From contig CM040745.1 in NCBI GenBank assembly GCA_022829145.1, forward strand, positions 34,378,406 through 34,442,405: DNA of 64,000 nt, written 5' to 3'. The stretch is from Albula goreensis. Lineage: Eukaryota > Chordata > Actinopteri > Albuliformes > Albulidae. Made by a program: the position numbers and the translations under genes. The notes under the pieces were generated by a model that had not been told where the DNA came from, ran no database searches, and saw only the letters and a list, made by a program, of their open reading frames with translations. Positions 35,471 through 49,859 of this stretch are shown in pieces; the first letter of the stretch is position 1, and every line of letters begins with the position of its first letter.

Positions 35471-35603
35471 AGACCGATGTGAGAGAGAGGGAGAAAGAAA
35501 AAAGAGAGAGAGAAAATAAGCTACTCACACTATAAATAGCTAGAGGGGAAAGTAAGATTGGCGGAGAGAGAGCGAGAGAGAGCGAGAGAGAGCGAGCGAG
35601 CGC
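35471..35603. repeat. GA-rich low complexity with a decamer tandem (GAGAGAGAGC)
   Basis: Purine-rich, finishing with three near-perfect decamers, GAGAGAGAGC, then GAGCGAGCG (35563-35603). Minus-strand frames through it are Leu/Ser-rich artefacts. Confidence 0.85.
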
Positions 35604-38600
35604 TTCACAGAGAGGACTAAACGACTTGGAGACGGAACATTGGTCACATTCCCAGAGTGGAGCCAGCTCTTCCCTGTCCAGGGTCCTTAATTTTCTGACG
35701 TCACTTCGGCTTTGTGTGTGGCGACGATGCGAAAATAGACACTGGCTGATTCCTGTTGTTAGCAGATATACGATGGGAAAAAAAAACAAATTGTTTCCTG
35801 TGAAATTCCTCCAAAAAAGTTAACCCACAAACCCTTCACTTAACAAGCAATTACACTATTTTTGGAGGATGGTGTGGGGTGTGGAGGGGGTGGGGGGTGG
35901 ATTTCTCCATTTAAAGGAAGATTCAGATTTCCTCTGAAGGCTTAATGGTCCTCTAAGCAGTGAACACAAGAGAAGTGTCTCTCATTCAAAAGGAGAAAGA
36001 CAAAAATCCTGGGAACATTGGTATTCAGGGGGCTTTTATCAAGCCGAAATGAGCCTCTTCTGAGAGACGGGGTAGGGGACTTGCAATAAAGGAGAGAGGA
36101 AAAAATACATTACAAAAGGAAAGGAGAAGGCTTATTTTTTCCAGTCAATGACTCAACACTTTGTGCAGCAAAAAAAAAAATACAAAAGAGTGATTCTCAA
36201 GAGATATAAATGGCAATAGATCTATTAGTTTCTTTCAGAGCTCTTTTTTAGGAATACGGTCTCCCAACACCATGGAAGAGTTCTCTGAGCAGCTTTGGGG
36301 AGGAAAATTGCATTGTTTGTGTCAGGGAGTCACAATGCATGAGATGAAGTACTGTAAAAATGACATGCTGTACTGTAATATCACAGCAATGCCAATCATG
36401 GATTTTCCACACAGATTGTTTTTTCCATGGTGCATCATGGGAAGTGAGGAGCCCATTTGCTGGGATGAGAACAGAAATGAATGACTGGACTGACACAAAA
36501 TAAGGGGATAGACAATGAAACAGAGAGAATAACTCAAAAACTCTTTTTCTACAAAACTGTTTATTTTAGAAATGTCCATTACGTATTGCTGATGATTGCT
36601 TTCCCCCTGTGTACATCCGTTGTTAATTTGACAAGGATGCCCGCACTGTTTTATACTTTAATGTGTGTTTTTTTCCCTTGGAGCCTGGCATTGGAAAGTA
36701 TCCATTTAGATATTAGCGATTATGGGGTCACAAAACGTATTACTTCAATTTACTACAGTGTATAATTATCTTATTTCTTTTTGGAATATATTTCTATTCC
36801 TGTTACATACATAATTATTTAGTTTAAATCTGTTTTGGAATTATACCATAATTGTTCTACAGAAAAATGTAGTATTTGTGGGAATGAATTACTTGTGGTG
36901 CTACTAATTCACTTTGATAAGTACTGTGATCTTGTCGGTTCATGAAACGTTTTTGTTTTGGTCCACATATTTGTGTTTTTTCGACATGTGTCTCAATAAA
37001 TCTGGTCATACATCTTTTGCATGTATAACTTTTGTAAATGTTGTTACTGATTTTCATTTTGTAAATGAAGTTACAGTTTTTGTTATTACACAAAAACTGT
37101 AATCACACCCTATCATCAAACCAGTAGTATTTACATTTTATTAGCATGCTTTATTGAGTAATCATGCTGTTTTAGCATTGTCTCTAATACATACACTACC
37201 ACAACCCATTCTATAAAAAACTGGAAGAGAGCCAAAGAGCATTTGACATTGAAAAACGATTTAGTGTTTAGTAGGCCTTACTACACCACCTTCCAAAAAA
37301 TGATAACAGTAAAACATTTGTTTTTAATAACATAATTATCATTGTCATTGATTTCTATTATATTCTTACATTTTATTTTTAGCTTTAAGTTGACCACTTC
37401 AGAGTTAAAATTCCCCTGACTTGCATCTACAAACAGAAAGGTAAACAAACATGTTTGAGAAACAACAGTCAATCATAATATACGCCAGCTTAGACATTTT
37501 TAGAAATCACAGATATATATCATGTGACCTACAGTCGTTCTATATCTATGGACATCAATACATTTTAATTAAGCACTGTATGTATATCCAGCAAATCATT
37601 AATCTAAGAAATGTATGTGGTATTTGGACAAATCATGCCATATCCCAGGTCCAATTACAACGTAAATTGTAAAGACTAGATGGGGGAGATGGAGGGAGGT
37701 TGCTATTTGGTTGCTGTCAGTATTCCAGTTCCCTCCCTCAGCCTGGAGAGCCTTCAGGACCTTGGACAGTGGCAGTCTCACTCACAGGCAGACTTATACC
37801 TTAGTCTAATTTACAATCAGCCCAGGTGTGAGCCAGTTTAAAAGCACAGCCTGCACAGCCGAAGGGAGATTTTTCGAGTTTTTGGATTGAGCTTTTGTGT
37901 GTTTTCGTCCCTCTGACTGTGCAATAACTTCTTTGTATAGAACCATTTTTATTGTTTGGTGGTTTATTGCTTTTCTTTTGTATTTTTATTTCTTGCTCCT
38001 GTGGAAAAGGGGGAAAAACAGCCATGACATTTTTCATGGGGTTGTGCTTTGATTTTTCCAATCACCACGTGACAGTGTGGTGTCTGCATCTGCACACCTG
38101 TGTCAAATTCGGCATAGACGGATTTGGGCACATGCAAGGTTATTTAAAGACCTTTTATTCCCAACGACGTTCTGAAATCAAGGTCAGAGCCAACGTCCTT
38201 GACCAATTTCACAACAGTAAAAACGGATCCTTTTAATAACTTCCAATTGACTTCAAATTATCAGAAAACCAGTTATAGAAACTATATTTCCCCTGTTGTG
38301 AGAGAAAGGATGTCATTCAGACGTTAGCTTCAAGTTTTTTTTCCTTCTCCTGCTCACGAAAAGGGAAAAAAAAGGCTTATCAGAGCAAGTAGCAAGCTTG
38401 TCAGGGTTTTTCAGGATGTTTGAGGACTGAAAGTGCTGTCGAGGTGGAAAAAAAGAGTCCTGGTGCTAAAAGTTGAGCCTTGCAGGAGAGAGATGTTTGA
38501 GGATGAAATTGGTGATGGAGCAGATAAATACATTCAGGACTGAAAGTGACACAGGACTTCTAACAATTTTGATTAAAATCTGATGCTTCTGAGGATTTGT

Positions 38601-41600
38601 ATCAGCAACATAAACAACGCTGCTCTACTCATGTTTTGTTGTCGGTATAGAACATAAACTGGGAAATGTGTGATTCTGGACATGCCTGCTCCTTCGCAAA
38701 TGTAATCTGCGTAAATGCCGTAGAATAAAAGCCCTGTGTGTCACCATATTGTCATACAAAGATGTGACTTAAATGTTTGGACATAATATCTACCATGGCC
38801 TCAAACCTTAAGGCACATATTCTATTCTTTAATAATATGAAATAACTGGTGCTACCAGAGAGATAACACTGTGTGTGTCTGTGAGAGTATTTGTGAATGT
38901 GTATGAGTGTAGTGTGTGTCCATACATTTGTGTTAAAAACATGAAAAATCAAATACTCAAATTACAAGACAAAACGTGCGTCAAAGCTTGTTTGGTGGGC
39001 ATAGAGGACCTCACTGCTATAAGTGACCACTTACCCAAAGTAGGACACCAGGACACACAAGGGCACTCCTGTACAACACCGCTACATACACAATATGAAG
39101 TTAACAAGGCAGTGCAGGGGTACTTGACCAGGAATAAATCTTCTAAAATGGTGAAGAGCTAAACAGCTAAACACCAGACTGTGTGAGTAAAAGCAAATGA
39201 AGCTTCATTGTGATGGCAATAAAGTTATTTGTTCTGATGGTTTTAATTAGGAAACACTGTGCTGTTGGAGTGTGCTGGATCAAACGCACTCAGAGACTCT
39301 GACATTACTCCTTCTGCCGTTTCAGTGGTTGATTCGAAGGCATTTTGGTTTTGCGTCCACATAAAGCTATTTCACACTCCAGGAATTGGAGTGATCCACC
39401 ATCTTATGAGATATTGACAACAGGTCGCCGGAGGTCTCTCTCACATACAGACATACAGCGAAACATACACAGTCACACGTACACTTCCAAGTATGGCAGC
39501 TATGTCTATATAAGGGTGAGCTGCAGCACTTTTCTGAAAGAGATTTTCAATTCCCTACGCCTGGCGCGGCACTGTTCCTGTGCTCGGCTCGCACTTCAGC
39601 ATTTCTGAGCGGCGTTTGATGTTAGCCGAGCTGTCAAACACTTAATCTCCCTGGGTGGAAAATATAGCCACTGAAATGTCATCTTACCATTTTTGAGCAT
39701 GTTTACACACTCGGTGGGATCAGTGTCCTCTAATTTGACAAGTCATTATCACTTCTGTTCCTCAAAAGCTCCGGGTAATTAATCCAGGGGAAATTAAACC
39801 ACAAAAAAAAAAAAAAAAAAAAAAGTTTACGGCAGCATCAGAACCATATTAATTTACTTTCTAATTAGCAAACATTTGTTATCTTTTCTGTTCCAGCTTC
39901 TGCGTTGTTCTGGTCGGTGAGAGTGGCTTTGTGCGTGTTGAAGAGGGGGAAATTCTGCATGTGTTGTAGGGGTGTGTAGTACCGACATGCAGAGTGTAGC
40001 TGAATGAAGGCCACACATTTGGAAAGTGACTCTTGAGGTGAGACTCGTTTCTCTTCCTTGCTCACAGCTGAAGGGGTTAAAGGGGGAGGGGTCTAATGTC
40101 CCTACCTTTCTGTAGCAAGTGCATGCACTAGAATTGAGTCACCCTATTGGCTAATGCAAACACATTAAGTGTCCCTGTTGGTTAATGCAGCATAAGGTGA
40201 CTCCTACTGTGCGTTAGGTGAAAGACCAGCTGTACAGCGAAGAAGTGGCTGTTAAGCAGTGCCACAGAATCTGTTTATTAAAATGCTCACCTCTCAAAAG
40301 CATTCCTGCAGATTTGCAGCTTGAATTTGAAAATAATTCCATCTTCTCCCCTACTGCGACTCTCAGCATGAACACATAAATGCAAAGTTGAGCGGGTCAG
40401 AGGGCACAAACCGCCTCAGAGATGCAACGGAAGAGATACATAAACAGTTGAAACAAACTGATAAAATGAATGCAAATACTGATTTGACGATCAAGGGGTG
40501 ACGCACAGCGTTCCTCCAGCCTATCACCGCGGAGGACGTCTCAGGACTGAGGTGAGCCACCAGAATTATTACAGGAGCCGTGCCAGGGAGTGTCGAAGCA
40601 ATCTCAGGTTCGACGACACGATTGCGGGCCGGGGCCAACTCCCGGGCCGGTTGTGAATGTGGAGCCCTTTAACAGCCCTGCATTCAGGTATGCTGACGTT
40701 CGTCCAAGAGCTTGTACTCAAGGTACCGCTGAAGGGTCCAGTCCTCCTGCAGAGCACGATCAATCCGTAGTATTCATCCCTCATTGAAAAAGACAGTGTT
40801 TGTACACCACTGTGTACATTGACGTCACTGATCGTTGCTGAGCAGAGTGTTTTCCCCCCCTCTTTGCCGTCTCTTGAACAAGCTATGCTGTTAATGGTCT
40901 TTGTAAAGGCTAAGGGATGGTGGTGCGGGGGCAGAGGGGGGCCGCAAAACATTAGCGCTGGAGGCTTTGGCTCAGTCGAGCACGCGGGTTTGGGATAATA
41001 TACACGCATACCATAAAGCATCGTGGGAAGACGTCCCTGGCAGAAGCAGATGGTCTGGGGCCGTATGCCCTTCCGATCGTAACGAGGCGAAATGTGGGGG
41101 GTGGGGGTGGACCCACGCTGATCGGGACACTTGTCTTCCGCTGTTCTGTGCTCAGCAAAAAAAAATTTTTTTTAAATAACTGCCAGTCCTCTGCCTGCCA
41201 CTGTTAGCCTCGGATAAACCCAGCGTTAACAGCTGTGAGCGGACTGCCGGAATCGCGGCGGCGGCCACCGCGCCATTTATTTTACATATTGATCTGATCC
41301 TAATGGCGGCAGTAAAAAATTTAAATTAAATGTTTCCAGTGGCATTTATAAATCCGTCATGGCGCCCAGAACATCTATCTGTTTACCATTTAGGCCCTCC
41401 TAACGATAAAACGGGAGTTATCATCTTCATGCGGCGAAAGCCTGCGTACGCCACAAAGACCAGAGAGTGGATATCCATCAGGAGAAGTCTCAGCTGAAGA
41501 ACTGCGTTATCAAATGTTACTTTGCAAGATCCCCGTTGTGTTACCATGGAAGCAGGGCAGTGTGAGCGAAATGGCAGTGGACATGGAATACAGCTCTGTG

Positions 41601-42000
41601 AAAGTGTGGAATAAGTTAAATTCATGTTTAAATAGTGAAGACCGTTTACCACAGTGGGAACTGTATTAGTCAGGAGCTATATATGTATCGCCCAACCCAT
41701 CGGGTTATGCCTGTGTGCATATGATATTTAGTAATATCACAATACGTCGTGTACACGATTGAGAGTAATTGTGCTACATTCTGTACATTTCACCTTCATG
41801 ACATCGAAAGCAACGGGTGCCGCAATACATGAGGAGTGTTCATGACAAACCGCGCACAACAAACAATGAATCTTATCAAGCTAATAAAAGGCATAAATGT
41901 TTGCCCTTCAATGGAAGATTGCTGCTCATGTATCACTAGTATTATAGCTTTGGTTCTGGAGAGCGAGCCTATTTATCAAAATGCATGAACACTAGTATTC
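35604..42000. other. Long intronic stretch without recognised genes
   Basis: 36500-37700 is strongly AT-rich. There is a 22-A run at 39803-39824 with no recognisable retroposon before it. A GC- and CpG-richer patch lies at about 40500-41110 and 41220-41275, without promoter elements I can name. Confidence 0.35.
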
Positions 42001-42078
42001 CTGAAGTTTCCCCAGGGAAAAATAAAGCAATTCTATTCTGTTCAATTTTATTCTATGCTGTTCCATTCTATTCTATGC
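42001..42078 (+). mobile_element. LINE 3-prime tail with (ATTCT)n microsatellite
   Basis: AGTTTCCCCAGGGAAAAATAAAGC followed by imperfect TTCTATTCTATGC repeats. TTTCCCC-AGGG-AATAAAG plus a simple repeat is a recurring 3-prime end of fish non-LTR elements. Only the tail is present. Confidence 0.6.
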
Positions 42079-44916
42079 AATGCAGAAAGTAGTATTTTGG
42101 TAACTGTGTTTTGGAGTAGGATTCTATGCAGCCCAAATGAACAGCATTGTAAAATATCCAGCCGTTTAAAATCTATATGTAAAATGTGTAGTTACGATTG
42201 TTGTGTGCTCAAGAAATTAAAGTGTGCTTCAAGAAGAATGAAACCTTTTGCCCAATCAAAATTAAAAATTTCACAAAGTATTGTGTTCTGCATATTATTA
42301 CCAATAAGGAAACATTGGGGATTTCATTTATGTATTTACATAATGATCTTCACAAGAGGAAGTAGTTTACACTGAGAGAGCGTACAAACAACTGTTACTG
42401 ATCTGCATATCCTCAGTGTCCGTACAGACGGAGTTGAGCTGCAGCGCTGTAGCATCTCCAGCAGTTCAGAGCTGGCTTTACAGTACCTACCATCCCCCCT
42501 CCCCATCTCTGCCTCGAAAAAAATAAAAAAACAGGAAGTAGTTCACTTTATAAATGATCCGTTTAAAACGGCTGCAAAAGTGCCGAGCAGGCACTGTCTC
42601 CTCTCTCCTAAGCCAGCCGAGCGGAATAACATTCCGAATACCCTTCCAACCGTCAGCTCTCCCGCCTCCGAGGAACAGGGAATCCACCCCCACCCTCCGG
42701 ATACGGCGACACCCCAACTTGGCAACCTCTCATTTCTTCATCATTCGGCTCGAGGACCTTTTCACGAGTTACCAGCACCGCCGCAATTAAACTAAACACG
42801 GCCCCACTTTGGGGCGCCTGACACGTACAAGAAGTTTTGCTCTTAGAAATGTGCCTACCAAAGCAGTAATTCACCAGCCACGGCTCCGAGGTACGTCAAA
42901 TAAACACATAAAACACAGCAAGTGAGTCACCCAACTTCACGCTTTCTGCAGAATGCGGAGAGTAAGGTCGGTAACGTAGCCCTTTAAAGCAAAAGTCCTA
43001 AGGAATATTCTGCACTGGCGCGTGAGATATCATTTTTTCTCGTCATGGTGGTCTCTGTTCCACCCTGTCATGACCGTGATATTTGTGAACACCAGTGGGT
43101 AAGCAATGTGTGATTTGGGCAACAACGAATTAATGTGCTCTGTCTCTTTCCAATACTTTAACCGCCATTCAGAGGTCACAAACAATAGGAAAACAAAGGA
43201 CACAAACAATTTAGCATCTGAAGAGACTGAAATCTGGCCCAGTGCAGCAAATGTTTATATCACTGGAGTCTAAACCGCTTGCTATTTCTGAATGCTGAAT
43301 GGGCTAAATGCTGCCAAACCCTAAAAACATCTCAAATGTGTTGTTTAAAAACGACAAATTAATAAGAGGATTTAACTAAATCCACCCAAGCTACAGATAA
43401 GACAGATGACTCTTTGTCAACATACATCCAAATTAATTATTTAATGTGCGTAACAACAATTTCAGTAAATATTTTAGATCAAACCTGTATGAGAGAGGTA
43501 ATTTATACAATATTCATATCAAATGTGAGAAAAATACAGTGGCAGAATATCCAAAATGGAAGCATTTAATTTTCCTCATGCTCCAAACTGCATTCAGTCA
43601 CCACAATCAAATACAAATTAAATTAAACACACCCCAATGGTTGGCTGACCTTGAGATGCTTGCCAAAATCACATATTATTTTTAATTGGAAACATCGCTT
43701 AACACGTATATGTAAATGGGATTTATTTTTCCCTGCAGCTCATTTGACACCTTTTAAAGGCATCAATCACTATCAAAAGTGGTAATTTGCGATAAACCAC
43801 AAAGATAGGCACTTTGATTTGATTATGAGCAAGCTCTTACGCATTAAACTCTGATTGTGATTCTATATCGGAGAAAGGAAATTACCTGGTTTCACTTAAT
43901 TGTCAATTTTGTTTAAGGGACCCAATCTGAATTAATTGCATCAATCTCATAAACACCTCCTGTAGATCTGCGCTTGACTACTAGAGTCTGCTGTAATGAC
44001 TTTCTTTCTTACAGTATTACAATTGATCCGCTTCCTCGTTGTCTCAAACAAGTAATTAGCTGACACTTTTTTTCTTTGTTTTAAAATGGAGCGCTCATTA
44101 AGCACAGAAAATATTTCATTTTTTGTATAAATGACGAGTACCAGATAAGATTTCCATCAAAGTTAATGAATACATCTGATAGTCGAACGCTTAATTTTCT
44201 GCACTATGGATTAGTCTGGCTGTGCTTTTAATTCGTATAAATGTCACGTGACAAACATGCAGCAAGCAAGGAAGAAGGAAATATGAAAGGAAACTCAGAC
44301 CGTACCTGAATGAATGAGCAAGGATGGGAGGACCACACCAGGAACGGAACCAGGAAATACGGCGTATGAAACAATCAAAAAGAGAAAATAATAATTAGAT
44401 GAGTGTTGCAAATGTATTTGCTCATCATTAATACTTACGTCACCAACAGCTTTAACATTTCTGTATGGTATCTTATATAATATACTTCATACATTAACAT
44501 GCATTGCTGATCTATTCGTGAATCCTGTTCACTTAGGGCTAAAAAACAAATCTGGTTTATACTTGGCGTTAGGTTTAAGATGATACTCCTTATGTCTGTT
44601 GTAAACTGACAGGTATTTAAACACAGGGAAATCACCAATAAAGGTTTCTAATGTACTTCAAGGCCATACATTAACTGTAAATTTGAAACAACATAAGGTA
44701 CAACAGCAGCTGTTATGGCATTGTATTATCCAAAGCAATGTCTCCTTAATATGTAGAGCAATAAAATGAATTGAGAAATTGATAGTACAGATCTAGCTTT
44801 CTTTATTTTAGTTAATAACATTCACTTATTTACATTGACATTGATTTGTTTGTATATTAGTAGTTTTCGTGTTCAAAGACAGGGCATGATGCCTGTCTGC
44901 AGCGTATGAATCATGA
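42079..44916. other. Intronic sequence, nothing recognised
   Basis: AT-rich in 43380-44900. Frames near 42500-42870 overlap on both strands and are not convincing. Confidence 0.35.
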
Positions 44917-44969
44917 TGAGAGCTGTCCATGGTACCAGCAGCAATTACGAGTACCATGGACAGCTCTCA
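44917..44969. repeat. Perfect inverted repeat, 19-bp arms, 15-bp loop
   Basis: The left arm TGAGAGCTGTCCATGGTAC (44917-44935) is the exact reverse complement of 44951-44969. The loop is CAGCAGCAATTACGA. Beyond two mismatched bases the arms resume with ATCAT/ATGAT, giving about 26-bp arms. It can form a cruciform in DNA or a stable hairpin in RNA from either strand. No flanking duplication or terminal motif identifies it as a known MITE. Confidence 0.95.
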
Positions 44970-45270
44970 CAATGATCTGCTTTCTCTGGTAGCATGGATA
45001 GTGTTCACATCGCTAATGGCAGTTTCGATTGTATTTCTATTGTACAACATAAAGATGGTCATTGTATGTGCTTGGCCATTTATTTTTGTGTTTTTCTGTG
45101 CGCTGAAACACATGGTTACTAGAAAACAAGCACATCTCAGTCAAACAGAGTTGTCATTCAGACAGTACAGTCCGTTCCAGGGGAATTACTCCCGCCCCCA
45201 GCTTGAGAAAATGAAAGTCCTTTTAAAAAACCCCTGGCACAGCACAGTGAGATGCATAATCTTAAGCTAA
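44929..45270 (+). other. Unsupported 113-codon open frame with two hydrophobic segments
   Basis: The frame begins with an ATG inside the left arm of the hairpin, with a second ATG inside the right arm. It encodes two hydrophobic stretches (residues about 16-39 and 43-63) and a basic tail. I recognise no family. There is no visible promoter, Kozak strength alone is not informative, and an AT-rich intron often yields such hydrophobic frames by chance. Confidence 0.12.
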
Positions 45271-48200
45271 AGTGACAGAGGCAGAGGGCAGTGAATCACT
45301 CCAGAGAAAGTAAGTCATATCGTCACCGAGGGCAGCGACCTTGTAAGCCAGAAACAGGGGGAAAAAACGGGCCCCCGTATTGAAAGGGCTAACTACTCCA
45401 TGGCCTGCGGCACGGCAGTCCAAGGGGCCCAGACATCAGCTGTAAATTTAACACGTATGGCACGGCTCCATGGCGCGGGTTCAAGCGCGGTTTCAAAACG
45501 ACAGGTGTCGGGGGCAGGCGACGGGGCCAAGGAGAGTCTTGGGGGTGACCGGTCCCGTGGCCTCTCTCTTTTTCGGAGCGCATTTAATTATACGAAAGGA
45601 TCGTCAGGCGCAGAGCAGGATCGGGGGCTGAAAGGTGGAGAATTATTTAAACGGTGTCCGCCGTTTACCCCCGGCCTCGTAGTAGGGCTGTAATTTGGCA
45701 GGGGAAAAGCAGGCACGGTGCCTACTTTGTTCAGTGGGCAGGGGCGTAAAGCAAATAAGCGCTACCGTTTATCCGAGTCTGTCTCATCGCTAGGCAGGGA
45801 CTCAGTCAGCACTGAGAGTCCAGATGGCAGTTTTAAATGACATTATGTACAACAATTCACACAGGCTTCTTACTATTGTTGCAAGCTTTAATTCAGATTG
45901 TGGGTTTCCAGCTGACTCTGGATCAGGGGTTTTGGTAACACGGGATACGGCTCCCAAGAACCCTGCTCAGCTATATGTATTTTTATTCTACGAAATCCTA
46001 TTCTTACCATATTTGGCATGTCAATAGTCATATTACTGTAACTCAGATCCTGTGAGGCACCAATAATAATGCCCAACTGTGCCCAAAAATAAATTCAAAA
46101 TTCACCAGGTGACTCATGCGACTCCCAGCATGCACCTCTTCAGTTACTTGGTAACGTGTCTGATCTACTATTTACACAGCAGTGGACATCTTTTGGAGTC
46201 CCTGACCTTTCATTGGGAGAGACCAAACAGCATATCAATAACAAGATAAGACTAAGACTAACTACCATCTCCAGATTACTGAGAAGGAGGGAGAGAGAGG
46301 AAGGGGGTGGAGCAAAGGAGACATATGGAGGGAGGGAGAGAGGGAGGGGGGAATGAAAGTCAAAGACTCACAGAAGGAGCAAAAGAGAAGAGGGATGGGC
46401 AAGAAATGGACAAAGAAAGAGTATGAAAGACAGACTGAATAAGTGAGGGATGTGTAAATAGATGGACAGGAGGAGAAAAGATTGAAAAGGAGTGAGATTG
46501 GAGGAGATCTGCACTAAACAGCTAAAGGGAGAAGGCAGAGGAAAACACTGCTGTTCACATTTCAAGGGAAATGGCAATGGTAAATTAACATAAAATATTG
46601 CTGGGGCAAGATTAACAATCAGAGAGGCTGGAGTGAAACGTTGGGTAGTAAATAACGGGAAAATCAAATCGACTCAATCTTATACAGCGCGGGATGAATT
46701 ATCTTTAGCTCCGGCATGTCCAAAAGCCAATATCGGGTAATGCAGTCCCGCTGTCAAAGATGCTTAATCTTGCTGCCAGGAAAGCAGGTATCTTTTAAAG
46801 AGGATTTCCATATTTTTTTCCTCTCTTTCTTCCCACAGAATAAGTATTCCTCTCATTCACGGCAGCATCCTCTCTCGCTCCAGCCTCATCACTACTTTCT
46901 TCGGGATCACTTTTATATAAACCAACGCTGTGTCTGATTTGCTTGTTCATCACAATGCAATCATTTCGCAGATAGTGCGATCATTCTTGGACGCTTGCAT
47001 ACCGGAACGCTAAACCTTCCACCAAAAAAAAAGATTATGATTTATTTATTTTTTATAACGGTTACATAAATTATAATAGCTTTTCGTATCCTGAGTAGAA
47101 AGGCATTATACAGGCAATCAAAACAGTGCGAATGTACGGTGATGCTAAAGACTGATTGCACATAACATGCAGGAGTCTTTCACCTTCAACAACTGGATCA
47201 GGCTGTAAATGGGTTATGGGATATGTAAAAATTGCAAATGCTATACTGCAAGCCCAATGAGGTGGCCTACCATACAAGTAAGTAATGCGAAGGGCTTTGA
47301 CCCTTGGCAATAAATGTGTCCCCTGCAAGAGTTTACAATCGCTACAGTATTTGATGCGTCTTTATGGGTTAAGGGGAATCGTTAAGGGGGAATGACCTGG
47401 AAGAGACTGGCACACCTATGTTAAAAGGCCTCTTTAAAGACGGACTGAAGCCGGCTTTAAATATGCCAGACATCAAAGAATACTTTTTGCACCGGTGTGC
47501 CTTTTTGTGTTCCATCCCTGAGCCTGTACGGTCAAATGAGATCAAAAAGGAAGGTGGGGGGGGGGGGGTGTTAGGGTGGGGGAGAGGTACACAATTCCGC
47601 TTCAAAAAAAAGGAGGTAATGGAAAATGTTTGTACAAAGTTAAGGCCCCAGGAAATAATTACACAAGGCACACTGAGGCAGTCATGTCGCTCAGCGGTGG
47701 AGCTCTCAGGCCCTCAGAGAAGTCACAATCCCGCAACGCGGGGGACGTGAAGGGTACGCAGGTGTGTGTTTTCCATAACAGTCATCAGACACAAGGTCCG
47801 TACTGTTGGGGGCGGGGGGCATTGGAAATAACACAATAAATGTATGTAGGGCTATTAGGGAATGCCATAACCCAATGTATATCTTGAAAGTGGAAAGTAA
47901 ATTTCAGGAGATACATTTAAAGAGTGTACATTGTTATCTCGAGCTGGGCCTTTGGTTTGTTCTTGCAGGTTCCCCCTTAAAGGATCAACTGCCCGTAGTG
48001 TATGGTACACTACACTGGTATGTTCCTCTCAGGTAGGTCGCCATGTGCCGTCACTGTTAACACCATCACTACGACTGACTGCTTCTATTAACCACATGGC
48101 TTTCACGTTGTCTGACCTTCAAGGCCATCATACAGGCTGCACACAAAAGTCTGTAATAGAAAAGCTGGTCTTAAGTGGAGAAGAGCCGATAACACAAATG

Positions 48201-49859
48201 ACAACAAGTCAGAAAAACATTTTTCAAGAGCATTCGGACAGTTATGGCAGATGGGTTTTCACCTATAATATGTCTCAGAGCAGCGTTCACAAACCTCCAT
48301 GATTCAGACACATCTAGTGTGCCCATGCAACCCGTACCTATCAGCGGAACAGCACACCTCATTTCCATGGCAATTACCTCAGATTAAACCTCAGCCAAGC
48401 CAAAATAAATAAGCCGCTAGTCCAGAGGAGTGGATTTTTGGGGGGCTGAGATGGTTTCGAAAGCAACAGGTGGACAGTGTGATGCCTATTTCTTTCTATA
48501 CCTCCCTCATTCTCTTATCCTCTTTCTCTCATTTTCACTCTATCCAGCTTGACTTTTACTGACTGCTCTCCCTCCGGGTTGCTTATTTCTCTCTTTTTCA
48601 CACTCTATCATTCTTAGACAGTGCCCTCACCTCTCTTTCTTAACATCAGTCCTTCCTTTCCGATGTGACTAAGAAAACATATGCACTTCAGCCAGGCCAG
48701 ATACTTCAACAAAGGGAGGAAAGAGGAGGTGAGAACAGCCAGGACCTTGATCAGTAAAGAATCTCCTTATCTAACATCTCCAAAGAAGAGGCTACATGAG
48801 TTTAAAAAACTAGGGCATTCGAAAGTAATTGCATGTAAAATATTTAATGAAAGAACAGGGCTGACATGACAGCCTGACGTTTTGTTGCAACAAGAATGTT
48901 CCCCTTGCCTCCCTGATTTCCCTACCTTCCACCCCTTTCACCCAACCTCCCAACCTTTTCATTCCCAACTTCCTCTCTTCCACCTTCCCCCCACCTCCCC
49001 TTCATCCTCTCTCCTCTCCCTCGCTCCTTCTTCCTCTCTCTCATCTTCCAGCCTGATCCGTGTTGTATTTGCATGCAACTTGCTGATTAGCCCTTTTTTT
49101 TCTCATGCCTGCCCCAGAGTGTTAGTCAGAAGTCACATGACAATACCGAGATGAGAGGCCGCTGCCTCCTAACGGGCCAATCAGCCCTCATGGGCTCTCC
49201 GCTCCTCTTCATCCTCCTCTGATTCTTCTTCTCCCCTGCTATTTTTTAAAAAGTAAATGAATAAAAAAAAGAGGGCATGGGTCTCCAGGGCGCTCGCTGT
49301 TATGTAACGTAATAAAAAATTCACATATCACATGTCCTTATTATGGAGAGAAGAGCCACCGCAAACAGGCATTAAAAAATAAGCGCTCTGGAGAAGAGGG
49401 ACAAAAAAAAGCCCTCGGTGTAATTTCTCTGGGCGCAAACTCTTGGATTCTTCAAGCTCTTCACAAAAAGCCGGCACAGAAAATGAATTGCCTTTGGATT
49501 CTGTGTGAAGTCATTCTCTCCTCTCCTCCATTCATAGCTGCTAGCAGTCATTTCCCCCCTTTTGTGTCTTCAGTGGGGGGTGGAAACCTATTGCTCTTTT
49601 CTACAAACGGAGGCGATAACAGGTACGGGAGGCCCCCGTGATTTCACCGGCTCTTCCAATATTTATAGTTCTGGGAAGAAGGGGGTCAGATAGATTGAGC
49701 CGTGACTCCAGCGGCCGATGATATGATTACTCACGATCACAAACCGGGGCCGAGCTTAAACGTGTGTCAGAACTGAAATACTACTGTGTGGAGACATGCA
49801 GCCATACAAAGACACATGCATGTGCTCCTGAAGGCATGCTGTCTCTCTTTCTCATGCAC
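45271..49859. other. Intronic sequence with purine- and pyrimidine-rich patches
   Basis: 45300-45760 is GC-richer with several CpGs. 46283-46510 is GA-rich, and 48480-49060 is CT-rich (TCTCTC, CTTCC words). No coding exon was recognised. Confidence 0.4.
46283..46400. repeat. GA-rich low-complexity tract
   Basis: GAGAAGGAGGGAGAGAGAGG and GGAGGGAGGGAGAGAGGGAG type sequence. Confidence 0.85.

Noticed and set aside
41670-41760. Word ATATTTAGTAATATCACAATACG resembling a recurrent fish repeat
   Set aside because: Only one short motif matches; no borders.
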